Shown one piece after another: positions 25,098 through 33,860 of a stretch of 64,000 nucleotides of DNA. The DNA comes from DASYLJ01 sp964432595 (GTDB taxonomy: Bacteria; Desulfobacterota; Binatia; DP-6): positions 1 through 64,000 of the forward strand of contig CAYSOF010000028.1 in NCBI GenBank assembly GCA_964432595.1. Reading direction: 5' to 3'. The notes beneath the pieces were generated by a model. The model saw only the letters and a program-made list of their open reading frames with translations. It did not search any database and was not told the origin of the DNA. Made by a program: the position numbers and the translations under genes. Within the stretch, counting starts at the first letter, position 1. Each line of letters begins with the position of its first letter.

Positions 25098-26545
25098 CAG
25101 TTCGACTCCACCGGCTTGTCGTTGCCGAAGCCGTAGCCGGGCTTGAGCTTCTTGTAGCGGTACTTCTCCTCGGCCTTCTTGCGCTGCTGGGCGTCGAAGC
25201 GCGCGCGCACCTCGGTGATGATCTTCGTCACCTCGTCGCGGGGGATGTCGCGGCGGAAGAGCATGCCGTCGTTCTTCGTGGTGACGGTGCTCCAGTCGGG
25301 ATCGTCGCCGATGTAGCCGAGCTCGCGCGCCTGCCGGTACAGGTCGGTGCCGGGCAGCGGCGTCGCCACCGACAGCATGACGCTGACGGGGTCGATCTCC
25401 TCCATCAGCTGCACGGTGTCGAGCATCTGCGAGAGCGTCTCGTCGGGCAGGCCGATCATGAACTGCGACGACAGCGTGACGCCGTGCCGCGCCATGATCT
25501 CGGCCGCGCGGCGGACGTCGTCCGACGTGAAGCCCTTCTTCATCTTCTTGAGGATCTCGTCGTTGCCGCTCTCGACGCCGATCGCGATCGCGACGCAGCC
25601 CGCGGCTTTCATGTGCGCGACGATCGCGTCGTCGAGCAGCTCGGGGCGCGTGTTCACCACCCAGCGGAAGTGGCCGTCCCAGCTGCGCGCCATGATGGCG
25701 TCGCACAGCTCGTGCACGAGCTTGTGGTTCGTCGTGAACGTGTCGTCCTGGAAGCTGAAGAACTCGGTGCCCCACGTCGCCTGCGTCTCGGCCATCTCGG
25801 CGACGACGTTGGCGGGCGTGCGCCAGCGCATCTTGCGGCTCCACACCGTCGGGCTCGAGCAGAACGTGCAGCGGTACGGACAGCCGCGGGAGAAGAGCAC
25901 GGTGCAGTACGCGTCCGGCTCCATCAGCTCGGGGAAGAGGATCAGGTCCTTCGCAGGGAAGGGGAAATCGTCGAGCTGCGGGTGGTTCGCGCGCGGCGCG
26001 TTGCCGACGATGCGGCCGTCGGCCGTCTTCCACGAGATGCCGGCGACGTCGGCGACGCCGCGGCCGCCGTCGATCGCCGCGACGAGATCGCGGAACGTCA
26101 CCTCGCCCTCGCCGTGGACGAACACGTCCACGCCGTCGTGCTTGACGTCACCGGGGACGAGCGTCGGATGCGGGCCGCCGATCACGGTCGTGACGCCGGG
26201 GAACAGCTCCTTCGCGATCCGCGCGGCCCGCAGCGCGCTGTCGAATGACGCGGTGCGCGCCTGGATGCCGACCAGGTCGGGCCGGAAGTCCGCCATGACC
26301 TGACGGACCTCGGACCACACCTCGTGGTTCGGGTCTTTCACGAGCGACAGGTAGTTCTGGTACCCGTCCATCTCGAGGTCGTACTGGTTGAGCTCGCCGC
26401 TCGGCTGCAGATCGGGGTTGTAGACGGCGACGTCGTGCGCGTCCCGCACCATGGCGGCGCAGTACGTGAGCCCGAGGCTCGCGTATGGCTGGTTCGCGTT
26501 CTTCTGGAAGCGGTACCAGGGTGGGTCCATCAACAGGATGCGCAT
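25097..26545 (-). CDS. B12-binding radical-SAM protein, first gene of the operon
   Basis: A 482-residue paralogue of the downstream gene. Its N-terminal B12 domain starts MRILLMDPPWYRFQ and includes VIGGPHPTL. The cluster motif is CPYRCTFC, followed by FFSFQDDTFTTN and IGVESGNDEILKKMKKG. The C-terminus is Lys-rich (KKAEEKYRYKKLKPGYGFG). The ATG is preceded by GGAGG four bases upstream and by a sigma-54 element at 26570-26585, giving a 14-base leader. Tandem class B radical-SAM proteins usually act in sequence on one substrate. Here that is probably a lipid or glycan. Confidence 0.75.
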   Translation of the reverse strand: MRILLMDPPWYRFQKNANQPYASLGLTYCAAMVRDAHDVAVYNPDLQPSGELNQYDLEMDGYQNYLSLVKDPNHEVWSEVRQVMADFRPDLVGIQARTASFDSALRAARIAKELFPGVTTVIGGPHPTLVPGDVKHDGVDVFVHGEGEVTFRDLVAAIDGGRGVADVAGISWKTADGRIVGNAPRANHPQLDDFPFPAKDLILFPELMEPDAYCTVLFSRGCPYRCTFCSSPTVWSRKMRWRTPANVVAEMAETQATWGTEFFSFQDDTFTTNHKLVHELCDAIMARSWDGHFRWVVNTRPELLDDAIVAHMKAAGCVAIAIGVESGNDEILKKMKKGFTSDDVRRAAEIMARHGVTLSSQFMIGLPDETLSQMLDTVQLMEEIDPVSVMLSVATPLPGTDLYRQARELGYIGDDPDWSTVTTKNDGMLFRRDIPRDEVTKIITEVRARFDAQQRKKAEEKYRYKKLKPGYGFGNDKPVESN

Positions 26546-26569
26546 CGAGCCTCCGTCCGTGGCGAGGGC

Positions 26570-26585
26570 AGCAAGGTGCGTGCCG
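26570..26585 (-). promoter_or_regulatory. Sigma-54 promoter of the radical-SAM operon
   Basis: Read on the minus strand, CGGCACGCACCTTGCT matches the -24/-12 consensus TGGCACG-N4-TTGCW at all but the first base, with correct spacing. Transcription should start near 26559, giving a leader that carries GGAGG before the ATG at 26545. A 16-base palindrome (26598-26613) and the GTCAG palindrome (26659-26672) lie upstream of it. Confidence 0.7.
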
Positions 26586-26597
26586 CAGCGTGCCGCG

Positions 26598-26613
26598 CCG
26601 CTGTGCACAGCGG
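26598..26613. promoter_or_regulatory. Perfect 16-base palindrome CCGCTGTGCACAGCGG
   Basis: A perfect palindrome in the divergent region between the two sigma-54 promoters. It is centred about 46 bases before the minus-strand start point and about 135 bases before the plus-strand one. It is a candidate regulator site. Its sequence differs from the GTCAG palindrome, so a second protein may bind here. Confidence 0.5.
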
Positions 26614-26658
26614 TTGGGCGTGCTGCCTCCACGACGGGCGGCAAGTGCTGCCGGTCGT

Positions 26659-26672
26659 GTCAGACGGCTGAC
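26659..26672. promoter_or_regulatory. Candidate sigma-54 activator site GTCAGACGGCTGAC
   Basis: An interrupted palindrome with arms GTCAG and CTGAC. Its centre is 50 bases before the -24 GG of the plus promoter and 82 bases before that of the minus promoter. A copy differing by one base stands at 37468-37481, at the same distance from its own sigma-54 promoter. This is the position expected for an enhancer bound by an NtrC-type activator. Confidence 0.6.
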
Positions 26673-26714
26673 CAGAGATGTACGATCCGTCGCGATCGTT
26701 GAACGACCGAGGAC

Positions 26715-26730
26715 TGGCACGTCCCCTGCA
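26715..26730 (+). promoter_or_regulatory. Sigma-54 promoter of the CgeB-like gene
   Basis: TGGCACGTCCCCTGCA matches the consensus except for C in place of the first T of the -12 block. The predicted start of transcription (about 26741) coincides with the ATG at 26739, so the message would be leaderless or nearly so. Confidence 0.65.
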
Positions 26731-26738
26731 AATGCCGC

Positions 26739-28022
26739 ATGCGCATCCTCACGCTCCACGCGCCCTATTTCCGCGAGCAGTGGCGCCGCGAGCACGAGGT
26801 CGTCGCGTGGGGACCGCACGCGCACTGCGACATCGTCGCGACGCACCCGTGGACGACGCTCGCCGACGTCCTCGGCGCGCTGCCGCAGGGCTGGGAGCCC
26901 GACCTGATACTTCTGGGCGACGATAGCCATCCATTGCGGGTCCTCGGTCTCGAGGAGGCGCCGTGTCCGACGGCGATGCTGTCCGTCGACACCCACCACC
27001 ACGCGGCGTGGCACGCGCCGCTCGCGACGGCGTTCGACGCGACGTTCGTCTCGCAGCGCGACCATCTGCCGGCGTTTCGCGCCGCCGGCGCGACGACGGC
27101 GCGTTGGCTCCCGCTGTGGGCGCCCGACGACCTGCCGAAGCCCGCGGCCCGCAAGACGCACGAGGTGGCGTTCGTCGGCTCGCTCGACGCGCGCTTCCAT
27201 CCGGAGCGCGTCGCGTTCCTGGATGCGCTCGGCGCGCGGATGCCGTTGCACGTCGCGCAGGGCGACTACCGGCCGGTGTTCAGCCGCAGCCGCATCGTGC
27301 TGAACCAGACGGTGAAGGGCGACCTCAACGGCCGCGTTTTCGAGGCGATGGCGTGCGGCGCGCTGCTGCTCACCGAGCGGACGACGAACGGCCTGCTCGA
27401 CCTGTTCACCGAGGGCACCGATCTCGTCACGTACCCGCGCGGTGACCTCGATGCGGTGATCGCCACCGCCGGCCGCCTCCTCACGACGGAGCGGGAGCGG
27501 CGCCGCATCGCGGCCACCGGCTGCGCGCTCGTACGCACCCATCATCGGGCGTCGCATCGCGCCGCGACGATCCTCGGGCACGTCGAGGGCGCGCGCACGC
27601 GGCTGCCCGCCGGCGCACGGCACGCGGGCGTCGCGCGCGCGTACTGTGTGCTCGCCGACTGGGTGCGGCGCTACGGCGAGGCGGCGCCGGAGTCGGCGGC
27701 GCAAGGCGCGCACTTGCGCGAGGCGTACCTGACCGAGGCCGGGCGGCTCGCGCTCGGACCGTCCGTCGGCGAGCCCGATCGCAGCGCGATCCTCGGCCTG
27801 ATCGCGCTCGAGCGCGGCGAGCTCAAGCGGGCGCAGGCGCAGCTCGCCTGGGTCGTGGAGAACGGCGGCGGCGTCAGCGAGCGGCTCGCCTACATCGACG
27901 CGCTGGTGCGCGGCGGCGCGCTCGGCCCGGCCCGCGAGGCGGCCGAGGCGCTGTGTGCCCACCACCCGCAGCATCCCGAGGGTGAGGCCGTGCTCGCCGC
28001 GCTTCGCGGCGCGGCCTGCTAA
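26739..28022 (+). CDS. CgeB-like glycosyltransferase with C-terminal TPR-like region
   Basis: A 427-residue protein. Residues 1-280 resemble the YkvP/CgeB GT-B family: MLSVDTHHHAAWH, VAFVGSLDARFHPER, and NGRVFEAMACGALLLTERTTNGL, the donor-site loop in which Glu contacts the nucleotide sugar. The C-terminal 130 residues form helical repeats (LIALERGELKRAQAQLAWVV). CgeB-type enzymes are common in flagellin-glycosylation islands. No ribosome-binding site precedes the ATG, which stands 10 bases after the -12 block of a sigma-54 element. It diverges from the radical-SAM operon. Confidence 0.7.
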   Translation: MRILTLHAPYFREQWRREHEVVAWGPHAHCDIVATHPWTTLADVLGALPQGWEPDLILLGDDSHPLRVLGLEEAPCPTAMLSVDTHHHAAWHAPLATAFDATFVSQRDHLPAFRAAGATTARWLPLWAPDDLPKPAARKTHEVAFVGSLDARFHPERVAFLDALGARMPLHVAQGDYRPVFSRSRIVLNQTVKGDLNGRVFEAMACGALLLTERTTNGLLDLFTEGTDLVTYPRGDLDAVIATAGRLLTTERERRRIAATGCALVRTHHRASHRAATILGHVEGARTRLPAGARHAGVARAYCVLADWVRRYGEAAPESAAQGAHLREAYLTEAGRLALGPSVGEPDRSAILGLIALERGELKRAQAQLAWVVENGGGVSERLAYIDALVRGGALGPAREAAEALCAHHPQHPEGEAVLAALRGAAC

Positions 28023-28099
28023 TTTCGCTGCTGGACACTCGGCCGGACTGCTCCCCACACTGTGGCCGGTGCGCCAACTCGGCGCCGATGGGAGGTCCG

Positions 28100-28597
28100 A
28101 TGCGACGATCGAAGGTTGCGATGATGGTGGCGGCGGTCGCGTTCGCGGCGACGACGGCGGATGCCGCGGTCGTCTGCCAGAAGGGGCAGAAGTTCAAGAT
28201 CCGCGCGACGGCGTGCAAGGGCAAGGAGACGCTGGCCCACGACCTCGCCTTGCTGGCGCAGCCGGGGCCAAAGGGCGATCAGGGTGATCCCGGCGAACCC
28301 GGCACCGCGCGGGCCTACGCCGAGGTCGACGCGGAGACGCCGTCGTTGGTCACGGCGCGCACCCGCGGGTTCGTGTCGGTCGAGCGGACCGGCTCCGGCA
28401 TCTACTGCCTGGTTCCGGAGGACGGCATCGATCCGAGCACCAGCGCGTCGGTCGCCTCCGTGTCGGGCCCGCTCACGTCGAACTCGCACGCCTACACGGC
28501 ACCGCCCGGCGTGTCGTGCCCGAACGGCTTCGTCGTGGCCGTGAAGGAGGGGTCGACGCTCGACAGCGACTCCGACTTCACGATCGTCGTTCCCTGA
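28100..28597 (+). CDS. Secreted protein with short collagen-like Gly-X-Y stretch
   Basis: A 165-residue exported protein. A signal peptide (MRRSKVAMMVAAVAFAATTADA, cleavage after about residue 22) precedes a CxKGQKFKIRATACKGKE block. Then come four Gly-X-Y triplets (GPKGDQGDPGEPG) near residues 57-69 and a beta-rich C-terminal domain with a Cys pair. GGAGG lies just before the ATG. An ATG at 28088 is in frame but is less likely. This architecture, a signal followed by a brief collagen-like linker, occurs in surface or exported proteins of unknown role. No partner gene is obvious. Confidence 0.65.
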   Translation: MRRSKVAMMVAAVAFAATTADAAVVCQKGQKFKIRATACKGKETLAHDLALLAQPGPKGDQGDPGEPGTARAYAEVDAETPSLVTARTRGFVSVERTGSGIYCLVPEDGIDPSTSASVASVSGPLTSNSHAYTAPPGVSCPNGFVVAVKEGSTLDSDSDFTIVVP

Positions 28598-28604
28598 TCG
28601 GTCC

Positions 28605-28907
28605 TCAGTACCGCCAGCCCGTCGGGTGGGTGGTGACGTCGTCGCCGAGGTCGACCATGACCTCGTCGACGTAGCACCACCCCCACGGGTCGGGCGGATC
28701 GTAGCTCTCCATCACCGCGTGCTGCGTCGCGTGGAAGTGACCGGTCGCATGCTTCCCCGGCGACTGGTCGCAGCAGCCGACGTGGCCGCAGACGCGACAG
28801 ATGCGGAGATGCACCCAGCGGCCGCCGTGCGCGAGGCACTCCTCGCAGCCGTCGGACGCGGGCGTCACCGTGGTGAACTGATCGAGGTGCGAGCAGCGCG
28901 TGGCCAT
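28605..28907 (-). CDS. UBP-type zinc-finger protein
   Basis: A 100-residue protein made almost entirely of a ZnF-UBP domain: CSHL near the start, CEECLAHGG, LRICRVCGHVGCCD, then the His cluster GKHATGHFHATQH. In eukaryotes this fold binds the ubiquitin tail. Bacterial copies have no known ubiquitin. They are often found beside the cNMP-binding/thioredoxin-reductase-like flavoprotein, and that gene diverges from it here 86 bases away. This arrangement suggests a two-protein redox or stress system. The start MATRCSH is chosen because the extension upstream is low in family character. Confidence 0.75.
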   Translation of the reverse strand: MATRCSHLDQFTTVTPASDGCEECLAHGGRWVHLRICRVCGHVGCCDQSPGKHATGHFHATQHAVMESYDPPDPWGWCYVDEVMVDLGDDVTTHPTGWRY

Positions 28908-28993
28908 GCGCGCATCCTCGGCTCCGTCCGACGGCGGGTCAATGCGGGAAGCGCGTTGCCCCGAGTCCTTCCCATCGCTACGGTTGCCGCGCC

Positions 28994-30658
<1,665 letters not shown>

Positions 30659-30675
30659 CATTCTCGGATATTGCC

Positions 30676-30681
30676 TTGACA
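30676..30681 (+). promoter_or_regulatory. Candidate sigma-70 -35 box TTGACA
   Basis: A perfect TTGACA 82 bases before the secreted-protein ATG. The -10 region, 17-18 bases on, is poor (TACGCC), so this is only a possible housekeeping promoter. It contrasts with the sigma-54 elements elsewhere. Confidence 0.35.
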
Positions 30682-30762
30682 GGACGAATCACCGCAGCGT
30701 ACGCCCGTTCCATCCACGGACGACGAGCCCGCGAGGGCGGGCCGCAGACAAGGGGGGATCGT

Positions 30763-31575
30763 ATGACTGCTCGGCGATTCGGACTCCTCACGCTCGGACT
30801 CTGCCTCTGGACCGGCATCGCGGCCGCCGGCACGCCGCTTCCGGATCCGCCGTTCTCGAACGGGGGTTTCGTGCCGCCCGATTCGCTGACGTTGAAGAGC
30901 GAGCAGTACGTCGGGAAGCTGCTCTCGAAGTACGCGTCGACGCGCGGCAAGTGCGACTACGGCGCGGTGATCGCCCTGCAGCTCGCGTACGAGCCCGCGA
31001 ATCTGGCGAAGGTGCCCGACGTGCAGGCGAAGTGGACGGCCTGCGTCGACAAGATGAATGCCTACTACACGATCAACCGCGACAAGCTCGTCTCGAAGGG
31101 CACGCCGTCGTGCCTGAACGCGGCCGGCATCGACGCGATCCGGGCCCAGCTGGATCTGCAGATCCCGGCGCTCAACACCCTCGTCTACTGCGACGACGAC
31201 GCGGCCTCGCCCGATCCGGTCACGGGGCTCAACATCCCCGACTTCAAGATCGAGGCCAGCGGCGAGGTGTCGATGGCGAAGGTGCTCCTCAAGGTGGGCA
31301 CGTACGCCGCGAAGTGCCTCGACAAGGCGGCATCGCTCGCCTTCAAGCTCGGCGGCACGATCGATCCCGGCTCTCTCGCCAAGATCCAGGCCTGCATCGA
31401 GAAGGGCCGCACGTACGGCCTCGAGTACGCGGCGAAGCTCGACCAGACGCAGAAGCTGCCGGCTTGCCTGCCGCTCGCGTCGGCCGAGGGCCTGGTGAAC
31501 GCGACGGTCGACCTCGCCGGGCAGTTCACCGACGACGTCTACTGCGCGTCGCCGAGCGGCGCGTTCCTGCACTGA
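30763..31575 (+). CDS. Secreted Cys/Lys-rich helical protein
   Basis: A 270-residue exported protein with a clear signal peptide (MTARRFGLLTLGLCLWTGIAAA). The mature part is mostly helical and contains repeated units with spaced cysteines (KYASTRGKCDYGAV, KWTACVDKMNAYY, AAKCLDKAASLAFKL, KIQACIEKGRTYGL). These suggest an internal duplication of a helical hairpin held by disulfides. AGGGGGG stands seven bases before the ATG. Similar composition is seen in the convergent protein at 46354. A strong hairpin terminator follows. No function can be named. Confidence 0.65.
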   Translation: MTARRFGLLTLGLCLWTGIAAAGTPLPDPPFSNGGFVPPDSLTLKSEQYVGKLLSKYASTRGKCDYGAVIALQLAYEPANLAKVPDVQAKWTACVDKMNAYYTINRDKLVSKGTPSCLNAAGIDAIRAQLDLQIPALNTLVYCDDDAASPDPVTGLNIPDFKIEASGEVSMAKVLLKVGTYAAKCLDKAASLAFKLGGTIDPGSLAKIQACIEKGRTYGLEYAAKLDQTQKLPACLPLASAEGLVNATVDLAGQFTDDVYCASPSGAFLH

Positions 31576-31583
31576 CGCTGCAC

Positions 31584-31617
31584 GAGTGCCGCCGGTCCCT
31601 TCGGACCGGCGGCACTC
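31584..31617. terminator. Bidirectional hairpin terminator
   Basis: A perfect 15-base stem, GAGTGCCGCCGGTCC with its complement, and a CTTC loop, between the convergent secreted-protein and CoA-transferase genes. It overlaps the CoA-transferase stop codon. There is no long T run on either side, which is usual in such G+C-rich DNA. Confidence 0.7.
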
Positions 31618-33034
31618 ACGCGAACGTCATCTCCCGGACGTCCGACGCCACGCGCAGCGGCGCGTTCGTCACCGACTTCACGTCGTCGACCGTGAGCCCC
31701 GGCGCCATCTCGCGTAGCAGGAAGCCGTCGGCGTCGACGTCGATCCACGCGAGGTCGGTGACGACGGACTTCACGCAGCGGAGTCCCGTCGGCGGATAGG
31801 TGAGCTGCTCGACGAGCTTCGAGCCGCCGTGCCGCTCCTGCTGGTAGCAGACGGCGATGATGCGCGCGCCGCCGGCGGCGAGATCCATCGCGCCGCCGAT
31901 GCCGCCGCTCGTCTGCCCCGGGATGCTCCAGTTCGCGAGGTCGCCGTTCGACGCCACCTGGAACGCGCCCAGCACGACCGTCGACACGCGGCCGGTGCGC
32001 GCCATCGCGAACGACGCGGTCGAGTCGAAGTACGCGGTGCCCGGCACCGGCGTCACGAGCTGGCCGCTCGCGTTGTAGCAATCGACGTCCTCGGCGCCCT
32101 CGTCGGGGAAGCCGCCGTAGCCGAGGATGCCGTTCTCGGCGTGCAGCGTGACGTCGCGGCCGCCGAGGTAGTTCGAGACCATCGTCGGGAGCCCGATGCC
32201 GAGGTTCACGTACTCGCCGTCGCGAAGCAGCGCGGCGACCTTCATCGCCATCAGGTCGGCGGGCAGGCCGGCCGGTCCCCCCGCGCGGATCGCGCGCCCG
32301 CCCATGTCGGTGACGCGGCCGACGAGCGCCAGCATCTGGCGCAGCACGCCGGGATCGATGTGCGTCGTGGTGCGCACCACGCGGTCGACGAAGATGCCCG
32401 GCGTGACGACGGCTTCGGGGTCGATCGCCCCGACGCCGACGACCTCCTTCACCTCGGCGATCGTCGTGCGCGCCGCCATCGCGAACGCGGGACCGAAGTT
32501 GCGCATGCCGCGGCGGTAGACGAGGTTGCCGCTGGGATCGGCCTGGTACGCTTGGAGCAGCGCGAAGTCGCCACGAATGGCGCGCTCGAAGACGTGCGGG
32601 CGGCCGTCGAACTCGCGCACTTCCTTCCCCTGCGCCGCCTGCGTGCCGACGCCCGTCGGCGTGTAGAAGCCCGCGAGCCCCGCGCCACCGCAGCGCACGC
32701 GCTCGATCAGCGTGCCCTGCGGCACCATCTCGAGCTGGATCTTCCCCTCGCGCACCTGCTGCGCGATCGGCGTGTCGAACGTCGGGTTGGCGACGTAGCT
32801 GCAGATCAACTTCGCGATCTGCTCCTTTTCGGCGAGGACGTTCAGCGACGTCGGTCCGCCGGCGGGCGTGTTGCACACGACCGTGAGGTTGCGGACGCCG
32901 CGCTCCACGAGGGCCAGCAGGCAGTCGGTGGGCCACGCCTGCGGCGGGCCGAAGCTGTGGACGAGGAGCGATGCGCCGTCGGCGACGTCGGCGACCGCCT
33001 CCATCGCGCTGTCGCAGATGCGTGTGGTCGGCAT
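31616..33034 (-). CDS. 3-oxoacid/acyl CoA-transferase, fused alpha and beta subunits
   Basis: A 472-residue enzyme holding both subunits of a family I CoA-transferase. The alpha part, residues 1-230, includes SFGPPQAWPTDCLLAL and RRGMRNFGPAFAMAAR. The beta part has GIGLPTMVSNYL and the catalytic Glu in LHAENGILGYGG. ADVADGASLLVHSFG at the start matches other SCOT proteins. It would move CoA between succinate or acetate and 3-oxoacids in ketone or fatty-acid catabolism. I chose the ATG at 33034 (MPTTRICDSAMEAV), and an in-frame start 39 bases upstream is possible. Confidence 0.8.
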   Translation of the reverse strand: MPTTRICDSAMEAVADVADGASLLVHSFGPPQAWPTDCLLALVERGVRNLTVVCNTPAGGPTSLNVLAEKEQIAKLICSYVANPTFDTPIAQQVREGKIQLEMVPQGTLIERVRCGGAGLAGFYTPTGVGTQAAQGKEVREFDGRPHVFERAIRGDFALLQAYQADPSGNLVYRRGMRNFGPAFAMAARTTIAEVKEVVGVGAIDPEAVVTPGIFVDRVVRTTTHIDPGVLRQMLALVGRVTDMGGRAIRAGGPAGLPADLMAMKVAALLRDGEYVNLGIGLPTMVSNYLGGRDVTLHAENGILGYGGFPDEGAEDVDCYNASGQLVTPVPGTAYFDSTASFAMARTGRVSTVVLGAFQVASNGDLANWSIPGQTSGGIGGAMDLAAGGARIIAVCYQQERHGGSKLVEQLTYPPTGLRCVKSVVTDLAWIDVDADGFLLREMAPGLTVDDVKSVTNAPLRVASDVREMTFA

Positions 33035-33083
33035 GCGGCGACCGACTTCCCACGAACGGCGCGCGCCGCGCAAGGCGGTGACG

Positions 33084-33806
33084 CTACCGGCCGACGGCGC
33101 CGAGCAGGCAGTCGCCGTAGATCGCCCAGAGCGCCTCGCCCGACATGCGCGAGGCGTCGCGCGGCAGCTCGAGCGTCACCAGCGGCCAGCCCCAGTCGAC
33201 GCCGAGCAGCGAGCCGAGCGAGCCCGGCATCGCGCCGATCCGTTGCACCACGAGGCCGGTGCACGCGCCGAGCGCGCGCGCCGCGCCGTCGGCCGGACCG
33301 TCCCAGTCGACGAGGGCCGCGCCGGCCTCGTGCACGCTCAGGGTGAACGACGGCCGCACGCGGAGCAGCAGGTCGTACAGCGCACGGCTCTCGGGCTCCG
33401 ACATCGGCTCGGGCCCGTGCGACGGCCAGGCCGCCCAGTTGTAGGTCGGCATGTTGCGGTTCAGATCGACGCCGCGGGCGTTGGTGCGCTCCGCCATCCC
33501 GAGGCCGTCGGGATTCAGCGCCGGGACGATCGTCAGCGCGCGCTGCGCCGGGCAGCGGAGGCGGAGCGCCAGCTCGCGGACCAGGGCCGCGCTCCCGAGC
33601 TCGTCGCCATGCGTGCCGCCGACGACGAGGATGCCGCCGAGCCCGGTCCCACAGCTGAGCACGTCGATTGGACGCCCCTCGACGGAATGGGACGCGACCT
33701 GCCACTGCGGCACGATGGCGCCGCCCGGCCGCCGCGCGCACACGCATCCCGACGCGAGGAGCAGGAGGACCACCAGAGCGGCTCGGGTTGGGAGGAGGGC
33801 GGGCAC
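33084..33806 (-). CDS. M14-type zinc carboxypeptidase lipoprotein, MpaA-like
   Basis: A 240-residue predicted lipoprotein: the signal peptide ends in the lipobox LASGC (Cys about residue 21). The catalytic part has VGGTHGDELGS (zinc-binding His and Glu), ALNPDGLG, RGVDLNRN and SVHEAGAAL (third zinc ligand His), with a Glu in TLELP as the likely general base. These are the marks of M14/succinylglutamate-desuccinylase-fold peptidases such as MpaA. It may trim a peptidoglycan-type peptide at the membrane. The start is GTG without a clear ribosome-binding site. Confidence 0.7.
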   Translation of the reverse strand: MPALLPTRAALVVLLLLASGCVCARRPGGAIVPQWQVASHSVEGRPIDVLSCGTGLGGILVVGGTHGDELGSAALVRELALRLRCPAQRALTIVPALNPDGLGMAERTNARGVDLNRNMPTYNWAAWPSHGPEPMSEPESRALYDLLLRVRPSFTLSVHEAGAALVDWDGPADGAARALGACTGLVVQRIGAMPGSLGSLLGVDWGWPLVTLELPRDASRMSGEALWAIYGDCLLGAVGR

Positions 33807-33860
33807 GGGAGGACGATTCCGAGGACGTGCCGCGGATCGTAGCGGCCGCGACGGGCGCCG

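Noticed and set aside
28940..28975. GG-10-GC spacing before the cNMP/flavoprotein gene
   Set aside because: Only the invariant dinucleotides and TTGC match. The -24 block is poor and the gene has no link to the other sigma-54 targets.
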